A stretch of DNA of 64,000 bases, taken from positions 1 to 64,000 of the forward strand of contig CAWHGA010000026.1 of assembly GCA_963828705.1 (NCBI GenBank), read 5' to 3'. The position numbers and the translations under genes are program-made. This DNA is from CAWDJT01 sp963828705. GTDB taxonomy: Bacteria > Desulfobacterota > Syntrophobacteria > Syntrophobacterales > Syntrophobacteraceae. The notes under the pieces were generated by a model. The model saw nothing but the letters and a program-made list of their open reading frames with translations. It was not told where the DNA came from and did no database searches. Shown in pieces: positions 37,709-47,144 of the stretch; position 1 is the first letter of the stretch, and every line of letters starts with the position of its first letter.

Positions 37709-39697
37709 TCACCGCGTCGTTTCCACCGGCAATTCCGGCCGGCTGGCCCATTCCGCCCAACCCCCGTCGTACCACAAGACATTACGGTAACCCAGCAGGT
37801 GCTGGAGCACAAATCGAGTCTGACTGGCTTGATGACCCGTGCGGCAGGTGACCACCACCGTTGAGTCTTTGGAGGGGATCAACCTGGCGTAGGCTTCTTC
37901 AAGCTCTGCCACCGGCTTGAAGCTCGTGACGCCGTCACGTGTTGCCAGGTCAGCATTAAACGGCCGGTTGACAGCGCCCGGAATATGCCCGGCACGTGCT
38001 TCATCGGACTTTACACCCGAGTAGAAGTCTGCCGGGCGCACATCGAGAATAACGGCGCTCCTGCGCTGCGAGTGTTCCAGCACGGTCAGGTAATCCACGG
38101 TAAACGCATCCGCCTGCCGAGGCACCGGATAATCCTTAGCGGTGAAGGCAGGCAGCTTGGTGTCAACCGGCAGATGTTCCCCCTGCCACTTTTCCCAACC
38201 CCCGTTGAGAATGGCGTAACGCCAGTGCCCGACCCGTTCCAGGGCAATTCCCACGAGCGTTGCGTCCTGGAGCTTCTCGCTCGGCACGATGATGACCGTC
38301 GTCTCCGGCCTGATGCCCAGGAGACCGAGGTGTCGAGCAATCATATCGGCGGGCAGCAGCATCGACGACACGCCGCCAATCGCCCCGCGGAAGTGCTCCG
38401 GGTCCATCCGCACCGAACCGGGGATGTGGCCACTGTTGTAGGCCGGCTGGGAACGCACGTCGATGATGCGCACATCGCCGCGCCCCAGGTTCTCGTTCAG
38501 CCATGCCGTCTCGACCAGCCCGGGGACGCCGCTGATATTTGCTTCCGAGGCAGTGGTCCGGGCAGCGGCATCGCTGAGGAAAAAGTTGCGCCACGCCTTC
38601 ACTTGAGCCGTCATGTCGGCAGTCAGAGGCGCTTCTCGGAGCGATACGGGCTTCAGGACGCGCTCCATGAACCCCTGCAAACCATCGGTGAGCAGATAAA
38701 GGTTGTCAAAACCCATGCGCGCCAACGCGTCTCGAGCCTGCGCGGGGTGGGTCATGCCGTTTGAATAGAGGACGACGGTTCCCTTGTTCTTGTGGGGAGC
38801 GAGGATTTCAGGCAGGTCGACGGCGGCGACGTTCACGGCGCCTTTGATGTGAAAGCTCGCATATTCAGACGGAGTTCGGATGTCCACCAGCAGCAGGGAC
38901 GGTTCGCCGGCCATGATGCGGTCCGCGAGTGCTTCCGGCTCAACGTGATCTTCTCCAGCTTCCATGGCCTGGAGCATGGCCGCCTCGGTGGCAGGACCGG
39001 CCTGCGAGCGTGCCTGTTCGGTGCCGACCGGCGGCAGCACCGCTACGGCAAACGCACTGACCAGAATGGCCACGCTGAAGGCTTTCAGGAAGGGACTGCC
39101 GAAGTAGGGGCCGGCACCCGCAATTCTCCTCTCGATCCACTCCGAGAACCAGAATGCGGCCACGCCAAAACCCGAAAAGATCAGAGCAAAAAACGGAGCG
39201 GACAGACCCATGGCCGCCCATACGAATTTAACCCCGCTCTCACCCCAGGTGTAAAGGGGCTCCAGCAGGCTGTAGAGCTCGTTGAAGAGGACACTTCCAA
39301 GGGCCGCCCCGAAAAGAAAAATCAGCGCATCGAGGCGTCCGGAAGCCAGGCCCACGGCAGCCGTGCCCGGACACCAGCAGCCCAGGGCAAACCCAACACC
39401 AAATAGCAGCCCCCCCACAATTTGTGCGCCGTACACGGTGGGCAGAAAGTAGATCTGGTCGGATGTGATGATGCCCAGCGAGAGGGCCAGGTGCAGGCCG
39501 AGCATCGCCGTAATCATGGCCGTAAACATGACTCGCAGCACCGTCATGTCGCGAAGATAGAAGATCCCGGCCAGCTTTTTGGAGCTTCCGAAGCCCGCCC
39601 GTTCGAGCGCAAACCCAAAGCCGAAACCCAACAGCAGCGAAACCACCAGCGCTGCGCTGCTGCCCAAAGCATCGCTGCCAAAGAAGGTTGTGATCAT
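37709..39697 (-). CDS. YeeE/YedE sulfur transporter half fused to three rhodanese domains
   Basis: 662 aa. ATG 39697 (MITTFFGSD) with AGGAGG 8 bp upstream. Residues about 1-240: six to seven spans of a YeeE/YedE (DUF395, TsuA/PmpAB-like) protein, with the conserved Cys motif GCWCPGTAAVGLASGRLDAL. Then three rhodanese-like domains: the first (VVLYSNGMTHPAQARDAL) and second (VIIVPSEKLQDATLVGIA) lack the catalytic Cys; the third keeps it (VVVTCRTGHQASQTRF). The last two resemble an SseA-type tandem. Overlaps the upstream YeeE/YedE gene by 4 nt. Expected to import thiosulfate or persulfide sulfur and pass it to the active rhodanese (inference). Confidence 0.88.
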   Translation of the reverse strand: MITTFFGSDALGSSAALVVSLLLGFGFGFALERAGFGSSKKLAGIFYLRDMTVLRVMFTAMITAMLGLHLALSLGIITSDQIYFLPTVYGAQIVGGLLFGVGFALGCWCPGTAAVGLASGRLDALIFLFGAALGSVLFNELYSLLEPLYTWGESGVKFVWAAMGLSAPFFALIFSGFGVAAFWFSEWIERRIAGAGPYFGSPFLKAFSVAILVSAFAVAVLPPVGTEQARSQAGPATEAAMLQAMEAGEDHVEPEALADRIMAGEPSLLLVDIRTPSEYASFHIKGAVNVAAVDLPEILAPHKNKGTVVLYSNGMTHPAQARDALARMGFDNLYLLTDGLQGFMERVLKPVSLREAPLTADMTAQVKAWRNFFLSDAAARTTASEANISGVPGLVETAWLNENLGRGDVRIIDVRSQPAYNSGHIPGSVRMDPEHFRGAIGGVSSMLLPADMIARHLGLLGIRPETTVIIVPSEKLQDATLVGIALERVGHWRYAILNGGWEKWQGEHLPVDTKLPAFTAKDYPVPRQADAFTVDYLTVLEHSQRRSAVILDVRPADFYSGVKSDEARAGHIPGAVNRPFNADLATRDGVTSFKPVAELEEAYARLIPSKDSTVVVTCRTGHQASQTRFVLQHLLGYRNVLWYDGGWAEWASRPELPVETTR

Positions 39698-40224
39698 GAC
39701 CATTGCCTCCTGGCAAACCATGCCGCGGCATAACCACTGGCAAAGAGGGATACGAGAAAGAGCAGACTGCCGCTGGCCAGCATCGCCCCACCGGTAAGCG
39801 CCTGGCCGGAGGTGCACCCGGAAGCCAGGCGGCTGGCAAAGCCCGCCAGGATCCCGCCCACCAGCGCCATCAGAATGCGCAGTTTGGGCGAAGCCGTTGG
39901 CCCACGCTCGAGTTGCAACTGGATGCGGCGCCCCAGAATGGCGGACACCAAGCCCCCCATGAGGGTGCCGACAAACATGAAGACCAGATAGTACCTCAGC
40001 GGATTCCTGCCCCAGGAACCGAAGTAGGCACTGTCGGCAACATGCTGCGGCATCAGTATGCCTTGCACCGTGGCGCCAACACGGGCGATGCCGGCGGAAG
40101 CTCCGAGACCGACTCCCAGAATCAGGAAGCTGGCCAAAAGCACAAAGCCCAGCATCAAGCCGGCCAGATACGGGTTCATGTATGGCCTGGGACCATTTGA
40201 AGGAACGGATTGGCTAGGATTCAT
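39694..40224 (-). CDS. YeeE/YedE (DUF395) half-transporter
   Basis: 176 aa, four to five spans; motif SRLASGCTSGQALTGGAMLA carries the conserved Cys of sulfur-trafficking YeeE/YedE proteins. It ends in an ATGA overlap with the following YeeE-rhodanese gene. Together the two give the two half-units that in TsuA form one polypeptide, or in PmpA/PmpB two proteins. ATG 40224 chosen; a second in-frame Met is at residue 16. Confidence 0.87.
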   Translation of the reverse strand: MNPSQSVPSNGPRPYMNPYLAGLMLGFVLLASFLILGVGLGASAGIARVGATVQGILMPQHVADSAYFGSWGRNPLRYYLVFMFVGTLMGGLVSAILGRRIQLQLERGPTASPKLRILMALVGGILAGFASRLASGCTSGQALTGGAMLASGSLLFLVSLFASGYAAAWFARRQWS

Positions 40225-40398
40225 GATCGATTCCTCTTCGTCGACGGGTTAGCAAGCATCCAAGAAGAACTTGAGGTCATTTCGACGTTTTTTCAGCCAC
40301 GAAGGCAAAGGAAGGATGGTAAAGACACAAGAAGAAATCATTTTGTGTCCTTGGTGCTCTTCGTGGAGAGAGGTCATGCTCTATCAATGTAAAACGAC
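40225..40398. other. Spacer within the sulfur cluster
   Basis: 174 bp between the exported MBL-rhodanese gene and the YeeE/YedE pair. It includes CCACGAAGGCAAAGGA ... and TCGTGGAGAG, an imperfect hairpin that may terminate or attenuate transcription. Confidence 0.3.
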
Positions 40399-42440
40399 TC
40401 AGCAACCGGCTGACTTCTTCTTGGGAGTGGCAGGAGCAACCGGAGGGGGCGAAGGAGTCGCCGACTGCGGGACCGGGGATGGCGCCGGAGCCCCCTTGAG
40501 TTTTGAGCCACCGCCGGGAAGCGGGACCGCCCGCACCGCACTCTTCAGCTCGGTCTCTTCCCAGAAACCATCGAGCCCGCCGTGCAAAGCCTTGATCGGC
40601 CGCTTGGTCTTCTGTGAAAGAATGCCGGCGACCATCATCGCCAGCGAGCCGTCGCGATCCACGATGATCAGCGGCCCTGCACCCGTAAGATACGCAGCGT
40701 TCGACAAGACATCGGCCAGGTCGGCATTGGTCGATCCAGGCAAGGCATAATCCTGGAAGGCCTCCGGCGGGCGAATGTCCACCAGATCGAACGTCCCGGG
40801 CATATCCTTCATCAGCCGATTCAAATCCGCTGGAGAAATCCGCTCCGCAAGGTGAACCTGACGTTTGGGTGCAGCGGAGACGGTGGCTTTCTGTTCGCTG
40901 CCGAATACCGGATAGCCCGCTTCAATCCAGGCCGCGCTGCCCCCCTCGAGGCTGGAAACCTGCTTGAATCCTTTACGCTGCAGGATGCCTACCGCCAGGC
41001 TCGACCGGTACGCACTGTTGCAGACCGCCACAACCGGCAAGCTCGGATCGAGTTTGCCCGAAAGCTCAGCCAGGTGGTTGATGGGCAAATTCACCACCGT
41101 GCCGATGCGCAGGGCCATCCATTCGTTGGGCATCCGCACGTCCACGATGATCGGAGCGCTGCCGTCCTGCATTTGGGCGTAGAGCTCGCCGGGCTTGATG
41201 GTCCCGCTCTTGGCAAGAGGCAGGCCGGCTTTGGTCCAGACTTCGAACGGCAACACCGATCCCGTGTAGGCCACCCGATGCAGACGGAAGACCGCCTCCT
41301 TGATTTCCGCCGGGGAGCCGATCAGCACCATCGGCGCCTTCCACGGCACCATGATGCCCACCCAACTTTCCAGCCGTCCGCGCAGTCCGATGTTTATTGA
41401 CCCGGGCACATGCCCGTCGGCGTACAGCTTAGCATCCCGCAGGTCCACCAGCCATTGTTCTTCCACCCTGGTGATGGATTCATCCACCTTTGCCTGCGCG
41501 GGCGCGGCATCCCAGGATACCAGCGGCGGTCCTTCGCGGTTCATGGCCGCGTTGTGTTTGAAGTACTGCGGCGCTTCGGGCAGACCTTCCAGCACCGCCG
41601 AGATGAACTCACTCCGGCCCTTGTGCTGCAGGTAGGGATTGGACGACCTTTCCCTGCCGATGGTTGATGCAGGGTCGTCGGACAGGTGGGCGCCGCACAA
41701 AGATCCCGCACCGTGCGCAGGCAGCACCACGACCGTGTCCGGCAGTTTGGACAGCTTATTGTGCCAGGTATCGAAGCTCATGGAGGCCAGGGTGGCAGCC
41801 GTCATTTTCCCTTCGAGCAGATCCGGCCTTCCAATGGAGCCCACGAACAAGGTGTCACCAGTAAAAATGGCCTTTGGCTGTGCATCCCCCTCGGAGAAAA
41901 CCAAACCGCACATGCCGTCAGGCGTGTGGCCGGGAGTCACCATGACTTTTACCGTGGCAACGCCCACTTTAAATGAGGAGCCTTCCTGAAGCGCTTCGAT
42001 TTTATATTTCGCGCCGCTGGCCGCATTTTGGTAGATCAGGCACCTTCAATGACCTGACCAATTCCAGATGGCCGGCTACAAAGTCGGCGTGGGAGTGGGT
42101 GAGAAAGACGCCCTTAATCGTCAGACCGTGCTTTTTCGCATGGTCGAGGTAGCCGTTGATATCCCGGTCCGGGTCAACCACGAGCGCCTCCTTGCCGGAA
42201 ACCAGCAGGTAGGAGTAGTGGCTCAACACCGGCAGATTGAACTGAACAATCTCGAAACCCGGGAAACTTGTACGTGTCCACAATCTGGTGAAGAGCATCC
42301 TCACTCCCATGGGTTGCCGACTCCGAGTCCTTGATCCCGGCTGCTTCGGTCAAGTTCGCCAAAAGGCCAAGGTTCAGCAAGAACAAGACTGCGACAGTAG
42401 ACTGCAAGCAATGTTGTTTGAAACCGGAAGATCTTTTCAT
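40399..42440 (-). CDS. Exported MBL-fold hydrolase with three rhodanese domains and a C-terminal cysteine arm (two frameshifts)
   Basis: ATG 42440 with AAAGGA upstream. Signal peptide STVAVLFLLNLGLLANLTEA. MBL domain: THSHADFVAGHLELVRSL (metal ligands), TPGHTPDGMCGLVFSEGD, FTGDTLFVGSIGRPDLLEG, as in persulfide dioxygenase-like enzymes. Then three rhodanese domains: only the middle one has the catalytic Cys (VVAVCNSAYRSSLAVGIL); the first (VLIGSPAEIKEAVFRL) and third (LIIVDRDGSLAMMVAGIL) do not. The tail is Pro/Ala-rich and ends KKKSAGC. Frame shifts near 42268 and near 42037. First gene of the sulfur cluster, before the two YeeE/YedE genes; predicted periplasmic. Confidence 0.8.
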
Positions 42441-42564
42441 AGTCAAATCCTTTCACTTCATCCAACCTTCAGACTAACGATCATGAACGATACTTGTTTA
42501 CCCGTGTTTCACCGTCCCTGGTTCCCAAGCTCCAGCTTGGGAACCAGGGAAGCGAATCAGCGAC

Positions 42565-42753
42565 TCAGCCGTCTCCCGAATAGGCTCCCTTTCCCACTGG
42601 TCGGATGGGACGGATCTCCCCGATGTCCAAGAGGAGGAACCGGGAGGGGTCGAGCTTTCTCTCCTCGATGGTCTTCATCAGGTCTAGGGCCGGATAGCCG
42701 GGGGGCTCATCCCCCAGTTGGAAGGTCCCCCACTGGGTGGGAATGAAAATCCC
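42565..42753 (-). pseudogene. C-terminal fragment of a UlaG-like MBL hydrolase
   Basis: The minus-strand frame gives IFIPTQWGTFQLGDEPPGYP and DPSRFLLLDIGEIRPIRP, nearly the same as the end of the complete gene at 51679-52818 (FIPTQWGTFALGDEPPGLAA, DPSRFMLLNIGEILPLR). The N-terminal four fifths are missing; upstream is a palindromic repeat (42777-42850) that probably marks the break. Confidence 0.75.
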
Positions 42754-42776
42754 CGCAATGGGTGTCCGATATCCAC

Positions 42777-42850
42777 CCGTCATGCCCGCGAAGGCGGGCA
42801 TGCCAGGCTCTTCTTCTGGATTCCCGCCAAGAGCATGCGGGAATGACGAC
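42777..42850. repeat. Pair of REP-like palindromes
   Basis: CGTCATGCCCGCGAAGGCGG followed by GCATGCCAGG, then GGATTCCCGCC ... GCGGGAATGACG. Each half forms a strong hairpin; same family as those near 24.5, 51.5 and 63.0 kb. Confidence 0.6.
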
Positions 42851-43115
42851 CTGGGATTATGGACGCTTTATTCGGTGGAGCTGTACTTCGTGAACAGCAA
42901 ACGCGCCGACTTCGAAACGGTGCTACGCCCAGGGGACGTGGTGGGGGCCGGCACCGGGCACACGGCAGGAAGCTGGTGGCTCGGCTCCGCGATGAGTGTA
43001 GCTCACGCTTGGCATTCTCAGGTAGTCATGCGGTTGGCCCGATTCCTAACGATGTTGCAGGTGATTCAGTTCTCAAAGAAACGAATCACGTAAGGTATGC
43101 TCGAAACTCACTACC
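42851..43115. other. Intergenic region after the MBL fragment
   Basis: No supported gene. A plus-strand frame through here (FETVLRPGDVVGAGTGHTAG) matches nothing I recognise. Confidence 0.3.
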
Positions 43116-43643
43116 TCATCCATTGCGCTCAGCCCTACCCGCACATACGCGCGCCAGCCAGACCAGCAGCGGCGTCATCACCCCCCACCCGACCGCCAGC
43201 ACCAGCATACCGTTCAGGGATGGCAGCGCCTCGGTCGCCCCCAACTTCGCCCCACTGTAGTAGGCCAGGGGGCCGCCGATGGCGCCGAAGACCGCGGCCA
43301 GAAGGTAACGCCCCCGCAGCCAGGCCATGGATACATTGAGGGTGGCGGCGAAGTTCATCCAGAGACCGATCATCCAGGGGGGACTAAAGGGGTGCGGCGC
43401 CAGATGCCGAAGTGGGGAAAAAACGCCGGCGTTCACCAGTGCGGTGTCGTAAAGGAACCCGAGCAGACCGGCGGCCAGGAGCAGCTTCAGCTCTCCCTGC
43501 CGATCACCCGTCAATGACAGGTGGACTGCCAGCACCGGCACCAAAGCCAACGGCCCGAGCCAGGGCGCCCCTCCGGCCGCCCCCAAGACGGCGGCGAACC
43601 AGGCTGCTTGAAAGAGCGTGAGGTTGATGATTTTCCTGATCAT
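43116..43643 (-). CDS. DUF2878 membrane protein, copy 2
   Basis: 175 aa, intact: LTLFQAAWFAAVLGAAGGAP, LGFLYDTALVNAGVFSPLRH, WMIGLWMNFAATLNVSMAWL, GGPLAYYSGAKLGATEALPS. Six spans. Clearly homologous, segment by segment, to the frameshifted copy at 33521-34045. In this copy the neighbours are lipocalin and chalcone-isomerase-like genes in the same direction. Function unknown. Confidence 0.88.
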   Translation of the reverse strand: MIRKIINLTLFQAAWFAAVLGAAGGAPWLGPLALVPVLAVHLSLTGDRQGELKLLLAAGLLGFLYDTALVNAGVFSPLRHLAPHPFSPPWMIGLWMNFAATLNVSMAWLRGRYLLAAVFGAIGGPLAYYSGAKLGATEALPSLNGMLVLAVGWGVMTPLLVWLARVCAGRAERNG

Positions 43644-43810
43644 AGCAGATTCACTCTTACATTACCGCGAAGGTTCCCGCCTTAAATCGGTTGGTAAGCC
43701 GCCGTCCCTCGGCGGGAGGGAGAGGTGGAGGAAAGGGTATGCGGCTCTTACCGCGATGCAATGGTTACTTTTTGCAAACCATGTTTATCGACAATGCGTC
43801 ATGAGGGTCG

Positions 43811-44345
43811 TCATGTTCTCTGTTCCGGCCAGCGCTGGGGCACCTTCCGCAGTTTCGTCACATCGTATCCCTGGGCGGCCAGTTCGGCCACAATCCGCTG
43901 ATAATCAGCCTCCGGAATCTGCGGGGTACGAGCCATGATCCAGACATAGTCGCGTTTGTTGCGGCCGATGACGGTTTGGCTGTAGTCATCGCTGAGATGG
44001 GTAATCAGGTATTCGGCCTTGATGGGCCAGATGAACCGCATCCCCCAAGTGGCATTGGATGCGGTATCGACGATAAAGCCGCGCGGGTTGTAGGTCTTGA
44101 GCGGCCCATCGAAGGCGCCTTTGCGGAAGGTGAAAGTGGTGTTGATGGTGCCGTCGGCATCAAGCCCGTAGGATTCGACGGCGTTGAAAGCATCAGTCTC
44201 AATGAAGGTGGGGATAGCAGGCGATGACATACCAGGCGCCCATGAAGCGCTTGATGTCGACCCGCTCGACGGTCCTGAGCGGCGGCAAGGATGCAGCGCA
44301 GCCGGTAATTAGAGCTAGCGCAAGAAGTACGACCGGTATTTTCAT
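43811..44345 (-). CDS. Lipocalin-family outer-membrane lipoprotein (Blc-like), frameshift
   Basis: ATG 44345 with AAGGAGAA upstream; lipoprotein signal PVVLLALALITGCAA with lipobox LITGC. Lipocalin start FMGAWYVIA then, after a frame change at about 44222-44226, IPTFIETDAFNAVESYGLDA, TYNPRGFIVDTASNATWGMR (in parts) and DYVWIMARTPQIPEADYQRI. Blc-type lipocalins bind lysophospholipids or fatty acids and are stress-induced, which suits a cfa/photolyase neighbourhood. Confidence 0.82.
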
Positions 44346-44594
44346 GGATGTTCTCCTTAGTACTCAGCACGACACGGATTCTTGTTTGACCTCAGTCCAG
44401 AGCCGGTAGCAGTGGTTCCTGCTTGCATTCCGGCCGAGCGTGCAACCGTTTCTCGATCCCGGTGAATCGCTTTTCAAAGCCCCCCTCACAAGTAGCACAT
44501 GTACTAGTCCCAAATCAGGATGAATTGACCCGGGCAGCCCAGTTCGCGAACCTGTTCCAGGTTGGAGTGGAAGCTCCGAAATGGGCGGATTGCG

Positions 44595-45179
44595 CTACCT
44601 TTTCCGCAAAAGCGCCTTCTTCACTTTGTCGTCCAGCGGTTTGCTGCCAAGCCAAATGCCGAAATAGGCAGCGGCAAAATCGGCCCCCTCGATGGTGATG
44701 AGCGGCTCCTTGTTCCAGGAAAGCTCAGTGCCCTTCCCCGGTTGGTAGGTCAGGGCGTAGCGGTCACCAGGTTTGATATTACGGTAGACAGCGTTGAGGC
44801 GGTCGATGCGGCTGCGCAGCCCTGCCAGCTCTGCCCCAGGAACGTTGCGCGCCAGGATCTGCTCGGCCGCCCTACCGAAGTCAGCCCCCTTGATGGCGAC
44901 CAGATAACTGATCTCAAGCCGTTTGGGGATGTCGGACAACGCCTCTGAAGGCTTGGTTTGCTCAGGCAGATAAAGCGCCGCCACGTAGACTTTCACCAGC
45001 TTCTGCCAGCGCAGCAACGCTGCACCGTGTAGGGGAACCCACTGGTCTCCGATGGTGATGCTCTTGGCAAAGGTGGCATTCTCGATTGTCAGGGCGTAGG
45101 AGCGGGACGGCAGGCCGCTCAGCGCCGCCACGAGGACGGTGCAGCAGACGATGCGAAAGGTGGCGTTCAGAGACGGCAT
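44595..45179 (-). CDS. Chalcone-isomerase-like exported protein
   Basis: 194 aa with signal peptide (IVCCTVLVAALSGLPSRSYA). Family motifs: GAALLRWQKLVKVYVAALYL, PKRLEISYLVAIKGADFGRA, FAAAYFGIWLGSKPLDDKVK. Bacterial members are not flavonoid enzymes; they probably bind fatty acids in the periplasm. ATG 45179. Such genes regularly accompany DUF2878, cfa and photolyase. Confidence 0.88.
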   Translation of the reverse strand: MPSLNATFRIVCCTVLVAALSGLPSRSYALTIENATFAKSITIGDQWVPLHGAALLRWQKLVKVYVAALYLPEQTKPSEALSDIPKRLEISYLVAIKGADFGRAAEQILARNVPGAELAGLRSRIDRLNAVYRNIKPGDRYALTYQPGKGTELSWNKEPLITIEGADFAAAYFGIWLGSKPLDDKVKKALLRKR

Positions 45180-45432
45180 GGGATCTCCATCAGCAAGAGT
45201 TCAGGACAGTAATAACCCATTCCATTGTGAAGGCAAACAGGGAACCGGCAAGGTGTGTTCTATGAACTGCGGTGAGCCAACGCGACGGAACGGGGCCGTT
45301 CACTCCGCTTATGGAATGAGGCCTTTGTTGCACCGGCCTCAGCGGGAGGATAGCGGCGGGTTTGTCTACCGGTTCGTGATCGGGGGGAGGAAAACCGGAT
45401 GGGCTGTGGAGGAAATCCCCAAAAGACCAGCC

Positions 45433-46612
45433 CTAGACACGGCAATGGCCGTGGATCGAGCCACAGGCTTGATGATAGAGGCCGGTGATCCAGTCCGGAG
45501 TGGGTGGATAGAACAGGTGCGCCGCTTGCCCTTCCATCAGGGCTCCCTTCTCAGCCAGCCGTCGCAGCAGGCGATGGACGGTGGTAATATAGGTGGCGTG
45601 GCTCCAGGTGAGGGGCGATACCGAAAGCGGTTCGCCCGTGATCGGGTTCAGCTGCTCTGCTAGAACACCCGAGGGTAGCGCCTTCTCGGCGACCCAAGAA
45701 ATCAAGTTGATTGCCTCCGTAATATCCTCATCACCAAGGCCTCGCTCCAAGTAGTAGTCGGCCAGCCACAGGGTGCAGATGAACCAGGGATTACCGGGTA
45801 GATCTTTGCTCACTTGGTGGTAGGCATCGTTTTCGTAACGCGCCATACCCCCTAGTGGGGTCCGAACCCAAAGCCTTTCTTTCAAGGCTGCCATGGTTGC
45901 CATGATCCGCGGATCATCGGCGCGGTAGAGGCCAAAGGCAAAGAGACCCCAGAGGCTGGAGTCGCAAACCGCGTCGATTTCCCAGTTGCCGTGCGCGTTG
46001 CGATGGATCATGCGGCAAAAGCGCTGTAAGTCCTCCCGCCACAGATGACGCGATGCAGCATCCCTGATTTCTGCAGCAATCTTCTGATAGGTGAGCGGCG
46101 CGGTCCTCTTCCCCGAACACCTTGCAGAACAGGGACGCCGCAGTCAGTCCTCCAAACACGGCACCCACCGTGAAACCCAAGATTCCCTTGCGCTCCTCCC
46201 ACAAATCGTAAGAGGGCGCCGGCAATCCCGTCTCCGGGTCGCGGTACCGGCACATGAAATCCGCTGTCTTCTTGACCAGGGGGCGGTAGAGCCCCTTGAT
46301 CAGATCCAAGTCCCGGTACCATACGAAGTGTTGCCACAGGGCCCACACCACCAGTGCGGTGGAATCCTCCGGTATCGGTAGCTGTGGTTCTCCTTCGAGA
46401 TACCAGGGATGCCAGGAAGAAGCCAGGGTCCCGTCGGGGTTGAACTTATGCAGGAGGCATCCTTCGGGTTGCATAAGCTGAGCGATGAACCGGAAAAAAT
46501 TGCGGGAAGCCGCCGGGTGGCCGGACAGATCCAGAGCGTGGGCCACCAGGGCACCCGGCAAGTGCACGGTTTCCCCCGCCGGAGCGAGCGGATTGATCCC
46601 CTTTGCATCCAA
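45433..46612 (-). pseudogene. GH15 glucoamylase/trehalase-like protein, C-terminal part only (frameshift)
   Basis: The frame from 46612 gives LPGALVAHALDLSGHPAASR, CLLHKFNPDGTLASSWHPWY, GEPQLPIPEDSTALVVWALW and LPAPSYDLWEERKGILGFTV, the (alpha/alpha)6 barrel of GH15. Near 46100 the frame changes to RDAASRHLWREDLQRFCRMI and continues to the stop at 45433. The N-terminal half, including the first part of the barrel and the beta-sandwich, is missing. Directly upstream in another frame is a lipoprotein-like signal (MLLLASLMVVAALSFGC), so a deletion or a fusion with a short exported leader is possible. Confidence 0.7.
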
Positions 46613-46691
46613 AGGACAGAGCGGCCACCACCATCAAAGAGGCCAACAGGAGCATGGAATCATGCGAACACAATGACATGCCGGAATATCC

Positions 46692-47144
46692 TCACTTGGT
46701 TCCCCGTTCCTCGGCGATTCGAGCAATCCGTTTCACTGCCATTCTGCAAACCAGCACATAGGGTGCGAGGCACAGGGGCACTTCGAATACCGGGTGACAT
46801 TGGGCATCTCCGATGGGCTCAACGCGGTGGCCGGTTGCCCGGATTCCCAGCACCTTCCATGACCAGTAGCGACCGGCCTCAAATTCGGTCACCACAAACG
46901 GCAGCCAGCAGCCAAGGATGGTTTGCACTTGCCCGGAAGAATCGCTGGCAATGAAACGGCCAGAGCACTGGACGCCCAGGATGGAGGGGCCCCACTCCAG
47001 CCAGCGGGCCGTATCGACCAGCAATTCCCAGACAGCCTCAGCGGACGCGTCAATCCAACAGACCGCCTCGACGGCCCGGGAGGACATCCGGATCATGGGA
47101 CGGCCGGGTGGAATCAACCGCGCCCCGGCTCCCGTCTCACCCAT
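46692..47144 (-). CDS. SRPBCC (polyketide cyclase/START-like) protein, copy 1
   Basis: About 135-150 aa, one helix-grip domain: CWIDASAEAVWELLVDTARW, LEWGPSILGVQCSG, WSWKVLGIRATGHRVEPIGD. Its ATG overlaps the photolyase stop (TAATG), so it is probably the last gene of the SDR-photolyase operon. A paralog lies at 54046-54474. Ligand unknown; START-like folds bind lipids or other hydrophobic molecules. Confidence 0.82.
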   Translation of the reverse strand: MGETGAGARLIPPGRPMIRMSSRAVEAVCWIDASAEAVWELLVDTARWLEWGPSILGVQCSGRFIASDSSGQVQTILGCWLPFVVTEFEAGRYWSWKVLGIRATGHRVEPIGDAQCHPVFEVPLCLAPYVLVCRMAVKRIARIAEERGTK

